A stretch of 64,000 bases of DNA from Virgibacillus sp. NKC19-16 (GCF_021560035.1 NZ_CP074373.1:3220001-3284000); one strand, 5' to 3'; counted from the stretch's first letter, positions 28,084 through 37,193 are shown. Numbers and translations: made by a program. Notes: generated by a model from the sequence alone, not told the origin.

Positions 28084-29712
28084 TTATTTAAACCGTTTAA
28101 AAATAGCTCCCATCATTCGAATAGGCATTGTGGCCTTCCAGGATAAGCTTTTATGATACTTCCTGTTCTCTTTCTCTGCCTTTTTAAGATCATATTCTGT
28201 AACTTCCAATTCCTGTTTGTATTTCTTCAGCTCTTCAATTTGCGTTTTTAGGTCTGCTTTTACCTCAAATCCGACTTTTATAGGTTCTTCATAAATGCTT
28301 TCTTGCACCTCAACGACCTGTGCTCTTTCTTCATCTTCCCACAGGGCATTTTTAAAGTCGTCGACCATTTCCGGGTCCGTCCCGGCTACAACTACATCAA
28401 TATCACCATTTTCAAGATTCATGACAAAGCCATGTAAATATCTCTCAAATGCTTGTTTACGCAATCCACGATGATAACCTAATTCTTGGACATTTCCGAT
28501 TACGGTATATTTTTTTGCATATATCTCTCCAGAAGGTGATGGGGTTACCGTTGTTATATCCACATCTCTGGAGCGTAATGGATCTAAGACATCATGAAAG
28601 TCAAAATATGTTTTTGTTTTATTAAATGTAATGTCTTTTGTTTCCGGAAAATAATAATCAATAATTGCTGCTGGAACATCACGCGGCTTCCCTTTCATTG
28701 GATATAGAATACCGCCAATTTGTGATGTCGGGTTTAATTCAATGACGTATCCAGCTTCTTTGTTAAGATGCGCTGGTGGCATAATCAAATCTACTGCTCC
28801 GTGATCCAAACCGGGAACTGCTCTTAATGCGTTTACTGCGATATCTTTTACTTCTAATGGCAGTTCATCTAAGACATCGACAGGATCGCCACCTAAGGAA
28901 ATATTCGTTTTATCACTGAGAAACACCTGTTCTCCTCTTTCTGGAACCGTATTTGCTGTGTAGTCTTTTCGTCCAATAAAATCGAGACTTTCCTGATTTA
29001 AACTGACTGGACAGCTGACAAGACGAGGGTTAAGACCTCTTTCTTCATTCTTTTGCTCAATTAATGTCTTAATATTATTTATACCATCGCCAACCACATT
29101 AGGAGGAATACGATTTATAGCACCTACAACTTGATCACCGACAACATAGATGCGATATTCATTCCCGGGAATATATCTTTCCACAATAACATTAGATTCA
29201 CTAAGTTCTGTTCTTAGATATGCAAGGGAATGCTCGAATTCTCCGGCACTTGTAATATTGGAAATTACCCCTCTTCCGAAGCTGCCGTCTGTTGGTTTTA
29301 ATACAACAGGAAATCCTATAGCGGAGGCATATTCAATAATTGTTTCATTCGTTTCTTCCCCGTCAAACTGCTTCCCCTCCGGAACAGGCACAGCTGCCTT
29401 GCCGAGCGCCTGCTTCGTTCTTTCCTTATCCTTACCAATTTCCACTGCTTCATTACTTACTTTATCTCCTCTTGTTCTAAAGAAGTAATGTGTTTTGTCT
29501 TTTGAGCTAAGGGAAAAAAGCTGGCCGGGTCGATCGACAAACCATGTATACATTTCACTAAATTTTTCGGAATCCTTCACATGCCACCTAAGTTTAAGAC
29601 CCCTTCTCCAACCTTCAAGGGAAACGGCATAAGCATCAAGCAAATTTCCATGAGCATCTGAAACAATTTCACTGGATAGATGCGGCAGCCATTCTGTGTT
29701 ATTCTCTACCAT
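28084..29712 (-). CDS. ATP-grasp ligase fused to a degenerate acylphosphatase-like domain
   Basis: About 542 residues with the same order of parts. Leader with VSLEGWRRGLKLRWH and TRGDKVSNEAVEIGK; ATP-grasp with FPVVLKPTDGSFGRGVISNI, VVGDGINNIKTLI, SLGGDPVDVLDEL and GYVIELNPTSQIGG; acylphosphatase-like domain with NVQELGYHRGLRKQA, where His replaces the catalytic Arg while the NLENG asparagine remains; coiled coil and SLSWKATMPIR tail. It is the closest sister of the ligase at 26407. The start is ATG 29712 with AGGAGG nine bases upstream; the frame continues to 29742 without a ribosome site. First of the four ligases after the TupA-like gene. Confidence 0.86.
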   Translation of the reverse strand: MVENNTEWLPHLSSEIVSDAHGNLLDAYAVSLEGWRRGLKLRWHVKDSEKFSEMYTWFVDRPGQLFSLSSKDKTHYFFRTRGDKVSNEAVEIGKDKERTKQALGKAAVPVPEGKQFDGEETNETIIEYASAIGFPVVLKPTDGSFGRGVISNITSAGEFEHSLAYLRTELSESNVIVERYIPGNEYRIYVVGDQVVGAINRIPPNVVGDGINNIKTLIEQKNEERGLNPRLVSCPVSLNQESLDFIGRKDYTANTVPERGEQVFLSDKTNISLGGDPVDVLDELPLEVKDIAVNALRAVPGLDHGAVDLIMPPAHLNKEAGYVIELNPTSQIGGILYPMKGKPRDVPAAIIDYYFPETKDITFNKTKTYFDFHDVLDPLRSRDVDITTVTPSPSGEIYAKKYTVIGNVQELGYHRGLRKQAFERYLHGFVMNLENGDIDVVVAGTDPEMVDDFKNALWEDEERAQVVEVQESIYEEPIKVGFEVKADLKTQIEELKKYKQELEVTEYDLKKAEKENRKYHKSLSWKATMPIRMMGAIFKRFK

Positions 29713-29750
29713 CGGATTTTTCCTCCTAATACACTGGTCCATTTCATTCT

Positions 29751-31166
29751 TTATTTATCAAGACTTTCTCTTAACGCTTTATATTCATTAAACGCTTTGC
29801 CATTCAATAAATCATTCGCAAGGCGCCCCTCTGCCTCTATGAAATAATCTCCCATCCACTGATCGGTAAGTTCATCAAAGTCATCGTAGTTTCCCGGCTT
29901 TGGTGTGAATTCGCCAAATACCAAACCATTCGTGGATCTGAGAAAATCAATTCGTATAAATGGGGCTGGTATTTTTGCACTAATGGATGAAGCGAGCTCG
30001 ATCTCGTCTGTTGAGACGCCCCTGCCTTTAAATAGATCCTCGTCATACTTGCCTGTTCGAACATGCTCACCCGTAGTGGTCCACCAGCAATATTTCATTT
30101 CCGGAACGCGGGTGATCTCTAGTATGAGTCCGACTTTTCCATAGAAACAGTAGAATTTTATATCACTTGCAGGAACTTTTCTTTGTTTATCTTCAAAAAT
30201 AAGCTCTTCCATAAACCATTCGTCATCCGTGACCCAGCCTGAGGTGAGGTCTTCCTTCATCGTTTCAATAAGACCATCCCAGCTGTCAATGGCTTTCGAT
30301 CGCTTTATATCTATTATATCATGGAATGAATAGACAAGATACACGCCACGAGAACCAGCGCCATCCGCTGGTTTTATGACAATACCTTCTTCTTTCGGAA
30401 TGTCCGTGTGTTTGTATTTCGCCTCTGACGTCCACGGTTTTCTTACACCAAGCCTGTCCATGAATGTATAGGCGTCTTGCTTTTCATCCAATACCCATTC
30501 CGGCAGAGATCCCGTTAGTTGCTTTTGTCTTATCCGCATATTTAAGCTTGCCCTAAAAGATGCTGCCTGTCTTAGCGGGATCCTTTCATCATCTAACCCT
30601 GCACGTATCATGAATTCAGGGATTTCTTCGATGTTTAACCCTGAAAGGATGTTTGAATAGACCAGATTTCGATAGTCTGTTTTTTCCTTCATAAATAGTC
30701 TGGCTGCGTAACGTAATGCATGGGTATAATTGGTTTGGTGTTGTTTCTTAGATTGAATCGCTTCATCTATAAAGTCCATTAACTTCGCTTCGTCTTTTGT
30801 ATCTTTTATAAGCTCGTGTACTTGATTGCTGTTTAGTTTGCGGTCATCAAGCATGGCCTCGTTTAATCGTTCTCTCGTTTTATACAATTCTTTTTGTGTT
30901 TCCTGCAGGTTTGTTTCCAGTTCTTTTATATAGCTTTCGGTTTTTGCAGTCTTTGAAAATTTTCGCCATGGCTTGGAATATTTCCATGTACTGCTGTTTT
31001 CAATGTTTTTGATTTTCTTTTCATTCGTTTTTCTTTCTTTTTCTGCCTTCGTTACCTGGGCTTGCTTTTCGATGAGTAATTTGATTAATTCCTGCTCTTT
31101 GTCGCCGTGTGGATGCTGTTCCTGTTGCCTATTTTCCTGCGTGTTTTTTTCGTTATTTGTCGTCAT
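29751..31166 (-). CDS. TupA-like ATP-grasp protein with N-terminal coiled coil
   Basis: 471 residues. Residues 1-60 are a charged coiled coil, followed by SSTWKYSKPWRKF, a form of the tail motif found in the neighbouring ligases. After a second coiled coil and helical region (to about 215), the C-terminal half resembles the TupA-like ATP-grasp family (EEGIVIKPADGAGSRGVYLV; DIKFYCFYGKVGLILEI; FIRIDFLRSTNGLVFGEFTPKP with acidic metal ligands). tupA of Bacillus halodurans is needed for teichuronopeptide, a wall polymer of polyglutamate and polyglucuronate; that is known of the family, and the same role here is inference. ATG 31166 overlaps the stop of the glycosyltransferase (ATGA), preceded by GGAGG. 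Confidence 0.82.
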   Translation of the reverse strand: MTTNNEKNTQENRQQEQHPHGDKEQELIKLLIEKQAQVTKAEKERKTNEKKIKNIENSSTWKYSKPWRKFSKTAKTESYIKELETNLQETQKELYKTRERLNEAMLDDRKLNSNQVHELIKDTKDEAKLMDFIDEAIQSKKQHQTNYTHALRYAARLFMKEKTDYRNLVYSNILSGLNIEEIPEFMIRAGLDDERIPLRQAASFRASLNMRIRQKQLTGSLPEWVLDEKQDAYTFMDRLGVRKPWTSEAKYKHTDIPKEEGIVIKPADGAGSRGVYLVYSFHDIIDIKRSKAIDSWDGLIETMKEDLTSGWVTDDEWFMEELIFEDKQRKVPASDIKFYCFYGKVGLILEITRVPEMKYCWWTTTGEHVRTGKYDEDLFKGRGVSTDEIELASSISAKIPAPFIRIDFLRSTNGLVFGEFTPKPGNYDDFDELTDQWMGDYFIEAEGRLANDLLNGKAFNEYKALRESLDK

Positions 31167-33304
31167 GGCAAGCCTCCTTTTGCTTCACTTTGTAAGTATG
31201 GGTTATCATCCACGAACCAATCTTCGAGCTGCATGGCGTATGCTTCCCTATCCGTTTCTACATTTGCCCAATTGTCACTTGCTAATGTAATGGATTTTAA
31301 ATCCCTTGCATGATTTTTCGTAAGCGCCTCACGTATCTGTTGGTTTAACGGATACCATTTTCCTCTCATTCCAAAATAATCATCGAGGTGATGTGCACAC
31401 CGCCTTATATTATTTGGAGGTTGATCGATGACCACCCGAACCATATTCGGCTCTACATCCGGAATATACATTTGCTTTTCCTGCAAGATTTGCGGATGTT
31501 TAACAATGAGAACATCACAGGTAATATTTTCGCCATAAACTAGTAGGGGGACGTTATTTGCATCCATCGCTTCTCGTAATTGCTGATTTATCACTTTTGG
31601 CATTGAAAAGTCATACCTTGCCATTTGGATAAGACCTGTACGAAGGCCCATCTTTGTTTGTGTTTTCATTTCTTCCATGGTAGATCGATGCGTTTCGTCT
31701 GCGAATCTGAAATCAGAAACAATCACAACATCAAAGTGGCGACTTCCGGATGGCTTATCTTCCCGGTTCGGCCACATCGGCTCAGGTACCGGAAAAGGCC
31801 GCTCCTCTTGCGGATAGGGATAATATAATGTATCTGCCTTTTGATGATAGTCCCTATGAACTTCCGCATATTCTTTGCGTACGCCCATTAAAAATCCATT
31901 GTAGCCAAACGCTGAACTACCTGTAAGGGAACCCGCAGCCTGTTTCGGGAATGATAATGGTCCGGTTTTAAGGTCGACCACACTTTTCTTGCCGAAAACG
32001 GCTACCATACGACGCTTGAATTCACTATCTGCAGCAAATCGAACACTGTCCCAGTACCCAAGTTCTTCTATTACAGGGATGCTCCGGAACATAAGGGAAG
32101 ACATATTGGAAAAAATATAATTCCCCGGTGTTCCTCTGCGATGGACTTTAATTTCACCCGTTAATCTTGCCTGTTCTGACGTGTTTGCAATGGCTTGTCT
32201 GTTATCTATTAAATGCTTGACCTGTGTTTCGATTTTTTCTGCATGAGACCAATCGTCTGCATCATTGATCGTTACAAATTCACCGGCCGCTTCTTTTAGC
32301 GCGATATTACGAGCAACATATGGCCCGCTGTTAACCGGTGTTGTGACTAGTTTTACTCTGGAATCTTTTTTCATGTATGCTTTTATTACATCTACTGTGT
32401 TATCCGTGCTGTGGTCATCAACAATAAGTAACTCTAGCTGCTGCCATGTTTGTGACAACATGGATTCAATGGCTGTACCTATTCCTTTTTCCGCGTTGTA
32501 TGCAGGTATAATGACAGATACTATCGGTCCTTCTTCGATTGTTTTGTCCGTAGGCTTTGTTGTGAGATCTTCATAAGTTGCTGCTTCTTCGCCTGCATCA
32601 AAAGTAATCGGTTGAATGTCATATACGTCCAAGGCTTTATTGATCCATTTCACACGCTCATTCAAAGTCTCCTCCAGATTAGCTGCTGCCAAATATAAAT
32701 CCGGATGTTCTTGCAGTGCTAGAGCTGCTTGTATAATGCGTTTGCCAGCCTTTATTACATGTAATCGATCAAGGCATTCTGCTTTTATGATGGCTACTTT
32801 CCTTAAATAATCTTGGTTGTTTTCGCCGATGATTGCTTCAGGAATATATTCGAGAGCCTGACGTGCACCATCCTTGGTGTATTTATTCACGTGCCATAAG
32901 GTGAGTTCCCAGGCAATTGCTTGCTTTAAATAGCGATTTTCTGTTTCGTTATATAAATTTTCCAAATCAGCTAAAGCTCTCTCCCTAAAACCTAGATCAT
33001 ATAAATGGTATTTGTATTTTTTTAATTGATTCGCTGCTTTATTTTGTTTGTAAGACCTGCTATAGAGTTGCTTCCTATTTCGTCTGCCTAGCATATAAGC
33101 AGCAGTCTCTCTTATGATGCCTTTAGATTTTTTTGGGAGGTGCCATAGTCTGCTTTGTTTGACTGCATGAAACGCTCGTTGCATGGCTTTTAACTTTTGC
33201 TTGGACGCTTCATTTTGTGCTTCTTTTTCTTGTAGTTCGTTGTCTAATTTAGTTAGTTGAACCTTCAAGTCGGCGATTCTATTTTTTCCATCCTGATTAT
33301 TCAT
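31163..33304 (-). CDS. Large GT2-type glycosyltransferase with helical N-domain and unknown C-domain
   Basis: About 713 residues. An N-terminal coiled coil leads to KQSRLWHLPKKS, a weaker version of the tail motif, then a TPR-like helical domain (about 90-230), then a GT-A glycosyltransferase family 2 domain (VSVIIPAYNAEKGIGTAIES, LLIVDDHSTDNT, and the DxD-like NDADDWSH), and a C-terminal domain of about 190 residues (FDVVIVSDFRFAD...) that I do not recognise and that is conserved in the next gene. It should transfer a sugar from a nucleotide donor at the cytoplasmic face. ATG 33304 overlaps the preceding stop by 8 nt; the frame's upper end at 33361 lies inside that gene. Confidence 0.87.
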   Translation of the reverse strand: MNNQDGKNRIADLKVQLTKLDNELQEKEAQNEASKQKLKAMQRAFHAVKQSRLWHLPKKSKGIIRETAAYMLGRRNRKQLYSRSYKQNKAANQLKKYKYHLYDLGFRERALADLENLYNETENRYLKQAIAWELTLWHVNKYTKDGARQALEYIPEAIIGENNQDYLRKVAIIKAECLDRLHVIKAGKRIIQAALALQEHPDLYLAAANLEETLNERVKWINKALDVYDIQPITFDAGEEAATYEDLTTKPTDKTIEEGPIVSVIIPAYNAEKGIGTAIESMLSQTWQQLELLIVDDHSTDNTVDVIKAYMKKDSRVKLVTTPVNSGPYVARNIALKEAAGEFVTINDADDWSHAEKIETQVKHLIDNRQAIANTSEQARLTGEIKVHRRGTPGNYIFSNMSSLMFRSIPVIEELGYWDSVRFAADSEFKRRMVAVFGKKSVVDLKTGPLSFPKQAAGSLTGSSAFGYNGFLMGVRKEYAEVHRDYHQKADTLYYPYPQEERPFPVPEPMWPNREDKPSGSRHFDVVIVSDFRFADETHRSTMEEMKTQTKMGLRTGLIQMARYDFSMPKVINQQLREAMDANNVPLLVYGENITCDVLIVKHPQILQEKQMYIPDVEPNMVRVVIDQPPNNIRRCAHHLDDYFGMRGKWYPLNQQIREALTKNHARDLKSITLASDNWANVETDREAYAMQLEDWFVDDNPYLQSEAKGGLP

Positions 33305-35273
33305 TGCTACCAGCTCTATTCTGCCAGTCTTCATCCGCCAAATGGATAGCCGTGAGTTCATCTTTATGATCTGTAATTAACGATTCCCGGATGTTTGCAT
33401 GTAATGGATACCAGGTTCCAGGTTTGTCAAAATATGCCTCCATCTGGCTGAGGCAATGTTCCATGTTGTAAAATCTCTTCTCCCCTTGTGTTGGCAGTTG
33501 ATTTACGATCACATGAATAGTCTCTGCATCCACTTGAGGGATATAGTTTTGCCAATCCTCCAGAACAACCGGATTTATAATAAGCATATCGTCTGTTGTA
33601 ATCTTCTCTCCATAGACAAGCATTTGGATTTGATCACCATCAAGTAAACTGCGCACATCTTTGTCAATATCCTTTTCGATGTCTAAATCATACTGGTACA
33701 TTTGGATTAAGCCGAGACGAACGCCAGCATTTTTTCGTCTTTTTATTTCTTCCATTACCATTTCTCCTGCGATTCGAAAATCAGAAGCAATAACAACGTC
33801 AAATTGGCGTTTGCCTGAAGGCTTATCCTCTCTCTTTGGCCACATTGGTTCAGGCACAGGAAACGGCCGCGCCTCCCCGGGGTATGGGTAGTAAAATGTA
33901 TCCGTACGCGCATGATGAAATTCAAGGCTTTCTACATATTCCTTACGTACGCCCTTGAAAAATCCATTATAGCCAAATGCCGAACTGCCGGTTAAGGATG
34001 CGACGGATTGCCTTGGCAGGGATAATGGTCCGGATTTTAAGTCAACATAATTATTTTTTCCAAAAACCTTGATTAGACGGCGCTTAAATTCGCCATCTGC
34101 AGCAAAACGAACACTGTCCCAGGATCCAAGCTCACGCACAACAGGTTCACGCCGGAACATTAAAGAGGACATATTCGGGAAAATATAGATCCCCGGTGTT
34201 CCTCTGCGGTATAATTTCAAGTCTTCGGTTAAGCGTGCGTGTTCGGAGGTGTTTGCTATTGTCTCTTTGTTTTCGATTAAATGGGTGACTTGTTTTTCAA
34301 TTTTTTCTGCATGGGACCAATCATCCGCGTCATTAACTGTTACATATTCTCCGGTCGCTTCTTTTAATGCGATATTTCGCGCTACATATGGTCCGCTGTT
34401 CGTTGGGGTGGATAAAAATTTGACCCTGGGATCTTTGCGACTGTATTCTTTAATCACTTCTGCTGTGTTATCAGGGCTGCAGTCATCAACTGCAAGCAAC
34501 TCGATATTCTGCCATGTTTGATTTAAAATAGATTCGATGGCAATACGGACGCCTGTTTCGGCATTAAAAGCTGGCAATATAACAGATACTTTTGGCCCTT
34601 CCTCTATTTTCCTATCCAGCGGCTCTGTTTTTAAATCGTCATAGGTTACCGTTTCCGCGTTTGTTGAAAATAGAATTGGTTGAAGGTTATAGACGCCTAA
34701 TGCTTGGTTGATCCAGTTTACACGCTCATCTATACTACCTTCCAAGTTAGCTGCTGCCATGTACAAGTCTGGATGCTGTTGATTTGCGAGAGCTTCTGTG
34801 ATCACACGTTTCCCTGCTTCAATTTCATCTAGCATTTCATGGCATTCTGCTTTTAAGATGGCTGCTTTTCTTAATTGGTTTTGGTCTTTTTCCCCATCAA
34901 TTGCAGCACCGATATAAACAAGCGCTTGACGTGCCCCGTCCTTGGTGTATTTATTGGCATGCCACAAAGTGAGCTCCCATGCCGCAAGCCGCTTCATATA
35001 TGGATCTCGACTTGTGGAATAAAGCTTCTCAAGCTCCGTGAATCCTCTGTCGGTGAATCCGAGATTATAAAGGTGGTGTTTTACTGTTTTTAGTTTTCGC
35101 CGTTGGGCTTGTTTTTTGCCATCTTTCGTGAAACGTTTTATTTTTTCCTTCTGTTTGTCTGTGAATAAATTGGAAAGAGATGCTTTCTGTTTTTCAGACA
35201 GAAAGGTATATAAGAACCAATCCATTGATCCTGTAATCATTTTCTTTATGAGACGCAACAATACCCTCACCAC
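33297..35273 (-). CDS. Large GT2-type glycosyltransferase, paralogue of the next gene
   Basis: 658 residues. TPR-like helical region (about 55-205), GT-A family 2 domain (VSVILPAFNAETGVRIAIES, LLAVDDCSPDNT, NDADDWSH) and the same unrecognised C-terminal domain (FDVVIASDFRI...; WYPLHANIRESL) as the gene that follows. It lacks the coiled coil of that paralogue. Together they probably add sugars to the exported glycan. Start GTG 35273, with AGGTGG immediately overlapping, so initiation may be at the second GTG (35270). The upstream neighbour is a 150-bp repeat element, which separates it from the ABC ATPase gene. Confidence 0.87.
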   Translation of the reverse strand: MVRVLLRLIKKMITGSMDWFLYTFLSEKQKASLSNLFTDKQKEKIKRFTKDGKKQAQRRKLKTVKHHLYNLGFTDRGFTELEKLYSTSRDPYMKRLAAWELTLWHANKYTKDGARQALVYIGAAIDGEKDQNQLRKAAILKAECHEMLDEIEAGKRVITEALANQQHPDLYMAAANLEGSIDERVNWINQALGVYNLQPILFSTNAETVTYDDLKTEPLDRKIEEGPKVSVILPAFNAETGVRIAIESILNQTWQNIELLAVDDCSPDNTAEVIKEYSRKDPRVKFLSTPTNSGPYVARNIALKEATGEYVTVNDADDWSHAEKIEKQVTHLIENKETIANTSEHARLTEDLKLYRRGTPGIYIFPNMSSLMFRREPVVRELGSWDSVRFAADGEFKRRLIKVFGKNNYVDLKSGPLSLPRQSVASLTGSSAFGYNGFFKGVRKEYVESLEFHHARTDTFYYPYPGEARPFPVPEPMWPKREDKPSGKRQFDVVIASDFRIAGEMVMEEIKRRKNAGVRLGLIQMYQYDLDIEKDIDKDVRSLLDGDQIQMLVYGEKITTDDMLIINPVVLEDWQNYIPQVDAETIHVIVNQLPTQGEKRFYNMEHCLSQMEAYFDKPGTWYPLHANIRESLITDHKDELTAIHLADEDWQNRAGSNE

Positions 35274-35315
35274 CTGCTTAAAATCACGTTACTTGTCATT
35301 TACTTTCTTTTATAG

Positions 35316-35462
35316 GTTGTTCAAAAAGTCCGGTAAAAATGACACTTCGAATTTCTTCGTTGGCTTGTTTCTCCGCTACTCATGTATTTAAAAGCATACA
35401 TTCCGCTGCTCGAAACTACGCCGCCTCGAACTTCTCGGTCATTTTTATCCTCCTTTTTGACC
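35316..35462 (-). mobile_element. MITE-like element, copy A
   Basis: About 147 bp beginning GTTGTTCAAAAAGTCCGG and ending TCCTCCTTTTTGA, with terminal inverted repeats GTTCAAAAAG/CTTTTTGA(A)C. It matches, in the opposite orientation and with only scattered mismatches, the element at 37043-37192. No protein is credible inside it; the short frame across it is a by-product. It adjoins the stop of the ABC ATPase gene. Confidence 0.8.
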
Positions 35463-35464
35463 AC

Positions 35465-37003
35465 TCATTTTTTAGCTTTCCCTTTTTTCGCAACACCCTG
35501 CGCCTCTCTGTATTTATCAACAGCTTCCTGGGCGCTTCCATCATAGCGAACTTGTCCTTGTTCCATCCAAATGGCGCGCGTGCATATCTGCTCGACAAAG
35601 CTCATGCTGTGTGTGACGATAATGACAGCTTTAGCGCGCTCCATCATATCCTGAATACGTTCACTGGCTTTTTGCTTAAAGGCCATATCTCCGGTGGATA
35701 ATGCTTCATCAATGATAAATATATCCGGTTTTAAAATGGCAGCAATACTGAAACCAAGCCTTGATTTCATCCCACTGGAATAGTCTTTCACCGGTTTATC
35801 CATTGATTTTGCCAATCCGGAAAATTCCACGATTTCATCATAATTTTCTTCGATTCGCTTTTTGGGGATCCCTAAGAGCAGTGCATTTAAATAAATATTG
35901 TCATGCCCGGTCAACTGTGCATTAAACCCAGTCCCATAGCCAAGCAATGCAGATGTTTCTCCATTAAGTTCGATTTGTCCTTCGTCAGGTGCAAGGATTC
36001 TTGTTAGCACCTTGCATAATGTACTCTTACCTGCACCATTATGACCGATTATCCCCAGCACCTCGCCTTCTTTCACCTCGAAATTAACATCTTTCAGCGC
36101 CCAAAATGTGCCGGTATTTAATTTATAGGAAATCCCGACATTTTCTGCTTTAACGACGGTGTTACCCGTTTCGACTGCCTCTGTTTTTTCCAATTGCAGA
36201 TTACGCTGTTTTCTTGGCGGAAGTGGAGGCACCGTTGCTTTATAATGCTCAATGACCTCTTTCGGATCACCAACTTCTCGGACAACACCACCGTCCAGCC
36301 AAATTAATCTATCACAATTCCGCTGGGCGTACCTGAGACTATGGGTTACGATAATAACCATCTTCGCTTGGCTTACAAGTTCCTTCATTTTTTCGGATGC
36401 TTTCCTGCTGAATTTCGCATCCCCCGTATTTAATGCTTCATCCAGAATCAAGATTTCCGGTTGCAGGTGGGCAGCAACACTGAAGCCCAGTCTTGCTTTC
36501 ATCCCACTGGAATAATACTTCATCGGCTGATCGATAAATGCGCCCAGATCGGAAAATTCATGGATTTTGTCAATGTAACGGTTAATCAACTCTCTATCAA
36601 TACCGAGCATCATTCCATTTAAATAGACATTATCACGACCTGTTAGCTCCTTATTGAAGCCCATTCCTAAGGAAAATAAGGCAGTTACATTCCCGTCTAC
36701 CTTCATTTCCCCTTGATCTTCACGAAGAATGCCTGCGATGATCTTACTAAGGGTTGTCTTCCCGGCCCCATTCGAGCCGATGATCCCGAGAATTTCACCC
36801 TGATGCCCTGTAAAATTAATATCTTTCAGCGGCCATACCTTTTCTTCTTTATCTTTTTTTCCTTTTTTCTTAAACAAATCGAAAACAAGTGATTTATAGT
36901 CGTCTTTCTTGGCCCCAAAGGACACCCCGATGTTTTTCGCTTTGATCACATCGGTATCAGTATTGGTAGGCTTGTTCTTTGTTTGTTCTTCTTGATTCGA
37001 CAC
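35465..37003 (-). CDS. Polysaccharide/teichoic-acid-type ABC exporter ATPase with two fused ATP-binding domains
   Basis: A 512-residue ATPase of the TagH/Wzt type that pairs with the permease at 37194 to export a lipid-linked polymer. Two complete nucleotide-binding domains lie in tandem: Walker A GSNGAGKTT and GHNGAGKST, signature YSSGMKARLGF and YSSGMKSRLGF, Walker B ILILDEALNTGD and IFIIDEALSTGD. Homologues normally carry one such domain and form a homodimer, so this is a fused pair. A proline-rich linker at about 265-285 joins them. No C-terminal glycan-binding domain is seen. GTG 37003 has AGAGGG eight bases upstream. A MITE-like repeat flanks the gene on each side. Confidence 0.92.
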   Translation of the reverse strand: MSNQEEQTKNKPTNTDTDVIKAKNIGVSFGAKKDDYKSLVFDLFKKKGKKDKEEKVWPLKDINFTGHQGEILGIIGSNGAGKTTLSKIIAGILREDQGEMKVDGNVTALFSLGMGFNKELTGRDNVYLNGMMLGIDRELINRYIDKIHEFSDLGAFIDQPMKYYSSGMKARLGFSVAAHLQPEILILDEALNTGDAKFSRKASEKMKELVSQAKMVIIVTHSLRYAQRNCDRLIWLDGGVVREVGDPKEVIEHYKATVPPLPPRKQRNLQLEKTEAVETGNTVVKAENVGISYKLNTGTFWALKDVNFEVKEGEVLGIIGHNGAGKSTLCKVLTRILAPDEGQIELNGETSALLGYGTGFNAQLTGHDNIYLNALLLGIPKKRIEENYDEIVEFSGLAKSMDKPVKDYSSGMKSRLGFSIAAILKPDIFIIDEALSTGDMAFKQKASERIQDMMERAKAVIIVTHSMSFVEQICTRAIWMEQGQVRYDGSAQEAVDKYREAQGVAKKGKAKK

Positions 37004-37042
37004 GTTAAAAACCCTCTTTTTATAGGTGATGGTTTATAATGC

Positions 37043-37192
37043 TTGTTCAAAAAGGAGGATAACAAGGACCGAGAAGTTCGAGGCGGCGTAGTTTCGAGCA
37101 GCGGAATGTATGCTTTTAAATACATGAGCAGCGGAGAAACAAGCCAACGAAGAAATTCGATGTGTCATTGTTACCGGACTTTTTGAACTTCC
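37043..37192 (+). mobile_element. MITE-like element, copy B, with 10-bp target duplication
   Basis: The reverse complement of copy A (35316-35462), about 150 bp, starting TTGTTCAAAAAGGAGG and ending CCGGACTTTTTGAACTTCC. Flanked by the direct repeat TTTATAATGC (37033-37042 and 37193-37202). The right copy contains the stop codon of the permease gene, so the element landed exactly at the end of that gene without damaging it, separating permease from ATPase. Confidence 0.85.
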
Positions 37193-37193
37193 T

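Noticed and set aside
19031-29712. Cyanophycin synthetase for the ATP-grasp genes
   Set aside because: The ATP-grasp parts are CphA-like, but the N-terminal domain and the Mur-ligase half of CphA are missing, and no cyanophycinase is present.
35416-35598. Small gene across the repeat at the end of the ATPase gene
   Set aside because: The frame reads through the MITE-like element and the 3' end of the ATPase; the same by-product frame appears in the other copy.
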